Source: Apium graveolens (lineage: Eukaryota > Streptophyta > Magnoliopsida > Apiales > Apiaceae). From it: a stretch of DNA of 64,000 nt. Made by a program: the position numbers and the translations under genes. The notes under the pieces were generated by a model, which worked only from the letters and a program-made list of their open reading frames with translations, was not told the DNA's origin and made no database searches. Below, one piece after another: positions 56,920-64,000 of the stretch; position 1 is the stretch's first letter; each line of letters opens with the position of its first letter. The stretch lies in NCBI RefSeq assembly GCF_009905375.1, contig NW_027417480.1:46685-110684 (forward strand). Direction: 5' to 3'.

Positions 56920-58176
56920 ATCTACCCCCCTTATAAGGATTCCTTCCTCGGAATCAGCAGAAGAAAGCACTAAGGGTCCTCTAACCAACTTCCCAATCTT
57001 GCATAAGTAACTTTTCCCAAAATTTCCGATAACATTGCAATTCCTTATACCAAACAGTTACCACGAGAGCTTCACTCTGCAATATTGTTCCATGCACATC
57101 TTTTGACCAATTTCTCAATAGAATCATTTTTACTGATTGCGAGAAAGAAGAACAGAGAGAAAGATAGAGGGAAAGAAAAAGAAAGAGAGATAGAGATAAA
57201 TAGAGAGAGAAATAAAGAAACAGATTGACTTCGTTATACGCCACTGATATTTTAATCGCATCGCAGTCCACTGTTGCTCTTGGTAATCCCATCACATAAC
57301 CCTGCTTTGACTTGACCAGGAAAACTCAGCTTAACTTGATTGGCATACCTTCGAATATTTGAGATGATAAAATCATAGAATTTCAAAGAGGAAAGAATTT
57401 TAAGTCATAACAGGACCAAAATATGAATTTGTGAAAGAGTATTGTTGAAACAAGAGAATAACTGAGAGATCAATATGGTCAAACGAACTTAGTATTGCGT
57501 TCCCAAACTAGGACACTACTAAAGGTTGTTAACCTTCTTGTAGTCACAACACACACAAGTGATGGCATCCCATCCAACTCCTATCACACAGACAAGTATA
57601 CCTTGTGTCCCCTATAGTTAGGGTTGTTCATCTCAGTCAGAATAAAAGAATATCAAAGGAATTCAAAATTAAATGAATAAAACTAAAAAGATTCCAAAGC
57701 TGATATTTCTGAAGGAAATAAAATCCAGAGAACAAAATTCTGGCACAAAATGAATAAACGGGTGTTAGGGAATATATCCTCTAACTGATACCCCTTTTTG
57801 AGAGATGTCAAAAGAAGTTATAGAAAGAGAAGGTATTTCCAAGGTCTTAATACTTATCTTCTATTTGAACTCTTCTGTTGACTCGCCATATGATTCTAGA
57901 CACTTCTTCATGTTCCACGGATATCGATAATCTTCATTGTCGTCAAATCATAGTAGCCTCGAAAGATTCCACCATAGAAGTTTACAGCTTCCCGGAGTTC
58001 TATCCAGCTCAGCATAATCATCTCAAACGAATCTGCCTTATCTTAACTTAATCGTTGGTACTATATCCGATAGTCCAACACGAACTCAATATGAGCTCAA
58101 ACGTTCTCACATAGCAATACACACTCCTACACACTCTCGTTTCTAGTTTACTATAACCTCAACTCTGATACCAACC
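56920..58176 (-). other. X interior: PPT, non-coding DNA and PBS
   Basis: The purine tract (minus strand CCTTATAAGGGGGGTAGAT) occupies 56920-56938 and the PBS TTGGTATCAGAG 58163-58174. The 1.2 kb between has no gag or pol similarity in any frame. A purine (GA)-rich run at 57135-57225 is the only notable sequence. An interior this short cannot hold a polyprotein. Confidence 0.75.
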
Positions 58177-59071
58177 TGTAACGCCCCCAAATCCGGGGTC
58201 AGAGGATTTGGTCGTCACTATAAAACCTCAACACAAATTAACCTGTTAAATCAAGATGCAAATGCCAGCGGAAGATATTTAGCATCTATGATCCCAAACT
58301 AATCCAAGATATTTTAAGGTTACAGTTCTAGAAACAAGAATTCCAAATTCCACAAATAAATTTTTCACTTTCTGTTAAAACTCTTTTCAACAATCCTCAA
58401 TCTCAAAACTTAACCCGCTAGTATAACTTCAAAAAGAAGTATACTAGGCCCAACTATAAAATACACAACTCTAATATAATATAATATGATATAAACAACT
58501 TTATACAATAAAACTTACACTAGTTCGCAAACCCTGGACCAACCACCTTCCAAAAGCTTCGTTTTTGCTTCCTCGAATTCCGCAGCTAAACAGCGCAAGC
58601 CAATCCTCACTAGAGGTAAAATTTGAAAACAGACAAGTATGAGCGAAAGAAATGCTCAGCAAGATCATTATGATATATATAGGGTCTTTTAATATAAAAC
58701 CGACATCTGCATTAGAGTAGAACATTTAAAATCATAATTGTTGAATTATAAAATTTTAGTTGAGGAACCCCAGAATTGGTTCCTTAATTGTATTCAAAAC
58801 CATTTTGATATTTTTGAGTGAAATGCTTCAGCAATACTTTGAATCTTGACGAGAATAAAACTCGTAAAATAGTGTTTACGAAAATATCGTAAACAACAAT
58901 AACATAAAACAATGATTATGGATTAAATCAGAAACTTTATTCAAAATTGAACTCTTAAAATTAATACTTATTTTGTTGTCATATCAAATTAGATATTAAT
59001 ACGAACTTTGATGCTCACAACCTACCCGCGCTAAAATAGGGAAGTCAACATCAATCAATATGCATTAATAC
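58177..59071 (-). repeat. X 5' LTR, truncated by copia C
   Basis: Matches 36751-37650 with few changes and stops at CATTAATAC (59071), where the left copy continues CACCTTTG. Copia C begins here; AATAC (59067-59071) is the likely target site. Confidence 0.82.
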
Positions 59072-60018
59072 TGTAAAGCATAATGTAATGTAACATGTAA
59101 TCGAGGATTTATAACTCAACATGAAAACAGATAAACATTATTAAACGGTGAAGCACAGGAACCCTTCAGATGAAGACAAGATAAACACAAAGAACCAAAT
59201 GATGTGATTGATTCATTAAGTCCTCCTACAGATCATAGAGAGAAGTTCATTACTATGTTCAAGCAGCCATGAAGAATAAGACATCAAAGGGCCTTAAGTA
59301 TCAGTTGCATGTATTGACTTCAAATGTTACAGATCAAGGGTTCAGTGAAAGAAGCAATGGATAAACATCAGTATGTATCAACTCAGAATCACAAGACAAA
59401 TTGAATCAGGATCCTCTCAGTACTAGTTGTTTGTGAACCAGACCAGTGCACCTAACATCAACATTCAAGGAAGTATTTTGATTCAATTAACAGAAGAAAA
59501 ATGATTGATACATTGACGAATGGTTTGACCAAGAGACAGAAGATATAACCACAGAGAAATGGCACTAAGGCACCCCTGTCGCCACATGAGATGTAACCAC
59601 AGAGATATTGCTCTAAGGCAACTTTGTCGCCACAAAAGCTCTTGTCGCCACAGAAGTGTTGGAACAATTGCTCAAGGCAACTGTCGCCATAGAGGCTGTC
59701 GCCACAGAGCTGTCGCCACAGAGAATACACAGAGAAAGCTTATCACCATAGAGGTGTTGTTCACTGATTCAATGTGCAGCAAAGTTAAATGATTTGTGTG
59801 GACAATAATTGGCCAGCTGTCTATTTAATTTTGAAAGACTACAAAGCAGCAATTGAATGTAATTCAATTCAGTTGGTTATCTTCTTCAACAAACACAGAA
59901 AGTTTACGAGAGCTCCATTAAAGCTTCACATTTATTATCCTTGTAAACAGAATGTTATGTTGCTGAATTTATTATCTTGAAATTTTTTGAATTTTAAATA
60001 ATTTAATTCCGCCAAGAA
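59072..60018 (+). repeat. copia C 5' LTR, 3' end and PBS missing
   Basis: Starts TGTAAAGCATAATG exactly where X homology ends. A TATA-like CTATTTAAT lies near 59820 and a T-rich 3' part reaches TTAATTCCGCC. The D LTR continues from the same ATTCCGC about 120 bp to its end and PBS, but here the gag ATG follows within 10 bases. No TGGTATCAGAGC is present. Exact end uncertain. Confidence 0.6.
59545..59752 (+). repeat. copia C LTR: cluster of about nine TGTCGCCACAGAG-like motifs
   Basis: Copies or variants start near 59545, 59577, 59593, 59625, 59643, 59682, 59697, 59711 and 59740. The tightest spacing is 14-15 bp. All are in the same orientation. Variants replace GTCGCC by ATAACC, GTAACC or ATCACC. 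CTAAGGCA/CTCAAGGCAA stretches also recur between them. Confidence 0.82.
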
Positions 60019-60019
60019 A

Positions 60020-61140
60020 ATGAATAACCAAAGAATTGGAAGCATAAAGGTTCCTCTATTTGACAGAGATAATTACAACCTATGGAAGAAAAAGATGATG
60101 CTATTTATGAAAGCTTCGAATCCACTTTATATTGGGATACTACTGAATGGACCTTATGTTCCGATGGAAGTAATTGCTGAATCCACAACTGCAACGGGTG
60201 TAAAAATTCCTTCCACATCTACTCCCAGGTATCCGTCTAAATATACGGAAACCGATAAGGAGTTGATAAATCTGGACACAAGCCTTCCACTCATAATTGT
60301 GCAATCGATCGATAAGGATATGAGCCATCAGCTTCTAGGAAGTAACAGTGCAAAAGATATGTGGGAGACCATTGAGCTTTTGATGGAAGGAACAGAGGAA
60401 GTTAAAGAAAACAGGATGGATATTCTGACGACTCAGTATGAGGCATTCAAACTTCAACTCGAAGAAGCACTGTCTTCACTCTTTGAGAGATATACAAGAC
60501 TGTTAAGTGAATTAAAGCTGCAAGGGAAAGTCTTCCCCATACGAGAGTCTAACAGAAAGTTTATGCTGACGCTCCCAGTTCACCTGGAATAAAAGAATAC
60601 ATCAATCAGGGAAAGATCAGATTTTATCACTATGTCCCTGGATGTGATCTATGGTAAGTTAAGAACACATGAGCTGGAGCAAGAGCAAAGAACCATTATC
60701 TATGGATCTGGTTCTGTTGACAGTAAGAGTACGGCACTTGCAAAAACCACTGCACTCGTAGTTCGTGAACCAGAATCTCAGGAAAACAAGGTTGCACCCT
60801 CTTCAACAATTAAAGAAATTGTCGTAGCTGAAATTACTCATGGTGAGCCAGAAGATGAAAGTGAGTTCTATACTCAAGAGGAACTTGAGCAGTTGGAGGA
60901 CAAATCTATGGCATACATGGCTGCAAAATTTAGTCATGTTAGATTCAGAAGAAAGCCCAACTACAAACCAAGGGGTTCATCAGGGAGATTTCAGAAAGGA
61001 AGCCACTCGTCAGGGTCAAGCTCCAGAGGAGGCTACAAGTGAAGCTGGGTTGATAAGAGCAAAACCAGATGCTACAACTATAATGAGTTAGGGCACTTTG
61101 CATCTGATTGCAGAAAGCCCAAGGCAGCTAAACCAAATGA
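60020..61140 (+). pseudogene. copia C: gag core and first zinc knuckle
   Basis: The ATG at 60020 opens a frame with IKVPLFDRDNYNLWKKKMML and SNSAKDMWETIELLMEGTEE, typical of the copia gag core. It is broken only by TAA at 60590-60592 and TGA at 61040-61042; the same frame continues across both. At about 61067-61108 CYNYNELGHFASDC is a zinc knuckle with its second Cys changed to Tyr. A Ser/Gly/Arg-rich stretch precedes it. Confidence 0.87.
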
Positions 61141-62524
61141 TTCATATGAAAGGAAGGAAACTTATGAAGATCTTAAAAGGAAGAATGAGAAGCTGAAACA
61201 GAAGCCGAATGCTTATGTGGTAAAGGAAAAATGGAGATCCTACATCGCTGAAGGAAAAAGCTGGGATGATACTGATTCGGATGAAGTGTAAATCTGGCTC
61301 TCATGGAAGACTCTGCAGAGGAATCATTACGACCATCTCAGGTTCCCGAACTTACCACTATAGAAATGTCTGTATCTGAATATAAATTTAATGTGCATGA
61401 ACTTACTTTAGAATTGTATAATGTTCATACAAGCATGCTTGCATATAAAATGGAAAATGATAAGTTAGTTCTTAAATCTGAGAGTTTAACCTCTAGGAAT
61501 GAAGAACTAGAATTGCTTATAGTTGGACTAGAAGACCTTAAGCAAAAGAATGAGTATCTAGAGAATAAGGTTAAGTACAATGCAGAAATAGAGGCCATTC
61601 TTAGAACCCAAATTGCTGACTTAGAAAAGAAGTTACAGGCGTTTAAGAATACAGCTTTGACTCAGAAGGAGATAATAGATAGTTAAAGATTTAAATCTAA
61701 GACTTCAATAGGACTTGACTATTCTAAGCTGAATAGTAAGAAACATAGTGACACATCAGAGATAAACATGTTTGTCTCAGAAAAGGTTCCATATGTTATT
61801 AAGGATGCTGTATCTCCGATATTCACTGAGTCTGTTTCAGAACCTTTGGATGAAGTAAGTTTGCTGATCAATGAGGAATTGATTGCTGAAGATAGAGAGA
61901 AGGTAGATGAATCCCCTAAGACTCCTAAGGCTTCAGCTATGAAAGCTAAATCCAAAGCTGACCTAGGTACTAAGGTGGATAGTAAGGAACCTGAAACTCT
62001 TAAGAAACCAGAACCTATAGTCAACTCTAAGACTGGTGAGAGTGCTAAGGTTAAGACTAAGAAGAACAGGAATGGCAAGGTATGTGTTAATAAGAAATCT
62101 GATTTTGCATCTTCCCCATCTGCATCTAGGAAGCTTTGTAATAATTGCAATTCTGCTGCACATCTTACACATGCATGCACTAAAGGTAAAGTATAATCTA
62201 TTGCAACTTCCAGTATGCCTGTCATGCCTAACATGCTTAGTTTTCATGAACCTTGTGGTAGTTGGATGTATGCCATGTGCATTTGTTACCATGTCTAATT
62301 ATTTTAAAGCTTTTTATGCAACTGCTAACACTTGAATCAACACTAAGACAAGCATGAGTAATAAGCACACAAAAGACAAGACTGTTACTCCTATTTCTAA
62401 GTCTGACAACTCTGTTGAGACTAACACTGAGAAGGAGCCATCCAAAGTGAAAGCTAAGCCTATTAAGGGTTCAATTATTGATTCTGTTTCTACTCCTAAA
62501 CCTTCAGGATCTAAGAAATCTTGG
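61141..62524 (+). pseudogene. copia C: gag C-terminal region
   Basis: A frameshift near 61290 leads to 61303-61686, a long coiled coil (NEELELLIVGLEDLKQKN type), and in the same frame past a TAG to 61768-62196 with an intact second zinc knuckle CNNCNSAAHLTHAC. After a further break, 62354-62524 ends KPSGSKKSW, the Trp codon before the putative spliced segment. The gag stop itself is TAA at 62540-62542. Confidence 0.75.
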
Positions 62525-62559
62525 GTACCAAAGTCTTCTTAATCAATCTGTGTTTGCAG
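62525..62559 (+). other. copia C: GT...AG segment at the gag/pol junction (35 nt)
   Basis: TGG|GTACC, a TTAAT branch-like motif overlapping the gag TAA, a T/G-rich run, TTTGCAG, then GGT opening pol. Removing the 35 nt joins gag Trp to pol Gly in frame although the two frames differ. The layout equals that in D and B. Confidence 0.42.
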
Positions 62560-63141
62560 GGTAAAGTAAGAAAAGAAAAGATCATGTGGATACTTGATAG
62601 TGGGTGTTCTAGGCACATGACAGGAGAAAAGTCCCTGCTCATAGGTGTGGTTGAGAAAGCTGGCCCTATAGTTACCTTTGGAGATGACATCAAAGGATTT
62701 ACTATGGGATATGGCAATTTGAAAATTGGCAATGTCATCATTGAGAATATCTCTCTTGTAGAAGGATTAAAGCATAATCTTCTGAGCATAAGTAAGTTTT
62801 GTGACAGGGGATACAATGTTGATTTCAGAACAGAAAGATGTTTCATCTCTCACAGGAAAGATGAGAAGCTTGCTTTACAGGGAGTAAGGAAAGGTAATCT
62901 GTACGTAGCTGACTTGAAGTCTACCTGTGATGGAGTAAGCAGATGTTTCTACAGCAAAGCTTCATCTGAACTAAGTTGGTTATGGCACAAGAAGCTCTCG
63001 CACTTGAACTTCAAAACAATGAACTCTCTGATCAAGAGAGAACTAGTGAGAGGGTTACCACATATAGAATTCCATCAAGAAGGACTCTGTAAAGCATGTG
63101 AAAAAGGGAAATAAAAGAAAACATCACACAGAAGCAAGGAA
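62560..63141 (+). pseudogene. copia C: protease and pre-integrase zinc finger
   Basis: MWILDSGCSRHMTGEKSLL is the protease active-site region, complete with D-S-G. LKHNLLSISKFCDRGYNVDF and WLWHKKLSHLNFKTMNSLI...CKACEKGK give an intact HHCC finger. A TAA at 63112-63114 after EKGK breaks the frame; the same frame resumes at once, so one point mutation (Gln codon likely) disables it. Confidence 0.9.
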
Positions 63142-64000
63142 ATGACAAGTATAACTGAACCTCTTCAATTGATTCACATGGATTTATTTGGTCCAGTGAA
63201 CGTATTGTCACCATCAAGGAAAAGATATGCTTTAGTAATGGTTGATGATTTCTCCAAGTACACATGGGTGTTGGTTTTACAATCCAAGGATGAAGCACCT
63301 CAGCTAATAGTGGATCATATAAAGAAGATTGAGATGGAAGCGAAATTACCTGTTAGAAAGATCAGATCAGATAATGGGACAGAATTTAAGAATGCATTTC
63401 TAAATGAATTTTGTACGGAGAAAGGTATTTCGAGACAGTACTCAGCCCCAAGGATCCCACAACAAAACGGGGTAGTAGAAAGGAAGAATCGTACCTTGGT
63501 TGAAGCAGCAAGGACTATGCTAAGTGAATCAAGACTTCCCACCTACTTCTGGGCTGAAGCTGTCAACACAGCGTATTACACTCAAAATCGTACCCTGATT
63601 AACAAAGATCATGACAAGACTCCTTATGAGATTATGGCTGACAAGAAACCAACACTAAAATACTTTCATGTCTTTGGTACTAAATGCTTTGTGCTAAAGG
63701 AAGGAAATGAACATCTAGGAAAGTTTGATGCTAAAGCAGAAGAAAGCATATTTCTTGGCTACTTTCTGGAATCTAAAGCTTACAGGGTTTATGTGATCTT
63801 TGATCAGAAGGTGATTGAAAGCCTTAATGTAATATTCGATGACACCAAGTTGTCAAGCCTGCAGAGAGAAGATCTGGAAATTGAGAATCTATCAGATGAT
63901 CCTTTGGATATAATAGAACCTGAAATTACTAGAACTGTGCCTGTAGTTTAGGGCAATGCTGATTCAGGATCAAATGGTGATAATGGTGGAAATAATGATC
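63142..64000 (+). pseudogene. copia C: integrase, running off the window
   Basis: IHMDLFGPVNVLSPSRKRYA, MVDDFSKYTWVLVLQ (first catalytic Asp), KIRSDNGTEFKNAF (second Asp) and PQQNGVVERKNRTLVEAART (catalytic Glu) show a complete DDE core. The C-terminal part (FHVFGTKCFVLKEGNEHL) follows. A TAG at 63949-63951 interrupts the acidic linker; 63952-64000 continues in linker-like sequence. RT lies beyond the window. Confidence 0.9.

Larger units (their letters stand above)
36751..59071 (-). mobile_element. X: large-LTR non-coding gypsy-like element, interrupted by Y1, Y2 and C
   Basis: LTR ends TGTAACGCCCCC (36751 and 58177) mark two copies of one LTR. The left, complete copy is made of 36751-39731, 43020-44038 and 56630-56919, about 4.3 kb once Y1 and Y2 are removed. 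It is followed by a polypurine tract (56920), 1,257 bp of interior, a PBS (58163-58174) and the start of the 5' LTR, cut at 59071 by copia C. The interior has no coding sequence. This fits a large retrotransposon derivative (LARD) driven by proteins of an autonomous relative. Confidence 0.78.
59072..64000 (+). mobile_element. copia C, 5' part of a SIRE-like Ty1/copia element
   Basis: A truncated 5' LTR, gag, protease and integrase read left to right and run off the window within the integrase-RT linker. Single nonsense codons rather than shredding mark its frames, so it is the least decayed element here. The LTR end and PBS are missing between about 60015 and the gag ATG. Confidence 0.85.

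Overview
The window is nuclear DNA of a flowering plant, probably a eudicot and perhaps an asterid such as an Apiaceae (the species guess is weak). Everything recognisable is LTR retrotransposon. I found no host gene, tRNA, rRNA or CRISPR array. Initiator-Met tRNA primer sites, Ty1/copia SIRE-type polyproteins with an extra 3' module, chromovirus (Tekay/Del-like) pol remnants and an Athila-type gag-protease all point to a plant.

The 64 kb resolves as one old Athila-like Ty3/gypsy element (Z, minus strand) opened by later insertions, most of them with exact 5-bp target duplications. Z is seen at 1890-2371 (3' LTR and PPT), 18307-20344 (3' interior), 33436-35919 (protease, gag, PBS) and 35920-36750 (5' LTR). 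Copia A (+, 3' end only, ends at 1889) and copia B (-, 2372-18306, ACTTG duplication) interrupt its left end. B itself carries solo LTR W (11126-15164, ATATC). Copia D (+, 20345-33435) sits in the Z coding region. X (-, from 36751), a non-coding large-LTR element, sits in the Z 5' LTR. X was hit by solo LTR Y1 (39732-43014, GGGCT), by complete but decayed chromovirus Y2 (-, 44039-56624, CATAG), and in its 5' LTR by copia C (+, 59072 to beyond the window).

A, B, C and D are SIRE-like copia elements: gag (core plus zinc knuckles), protease, integrase, reverse transcriptase and RNase H, then in A, B and D a 3' module of unknown function. All are broken by stops and frameshifts, many of the C-to-T type; C is least damaged. 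Three things stand out. (1) In B, C and D the gag/pol junction has the same layout: a Trp codon, a 35-39 nt GT...AG segment holding the gag stop(s), and a Gly codon starting pol; removing the segment restores the gag-pol frame in all three although its length modulo 3 differs. (2) Each family carries its own short motif scattered in LTRs and, in D and A/B, in interior linkers: ATCCGTCGAG (D), ATCAGAACTT (A/B), TGTCGCCACAGAG (C LTR only). (3) The 3' modules of B and D are preceded by a TATA box and pyrimidine-rich leader of their own.

X (about 4.3-kb LTRs around 1.26 kb of non-coding DNA) and Z (gag-protease joined in frame to a tail, with RT to integrase missing) look like non-autonomous derivatives that would need proteins from relatives.
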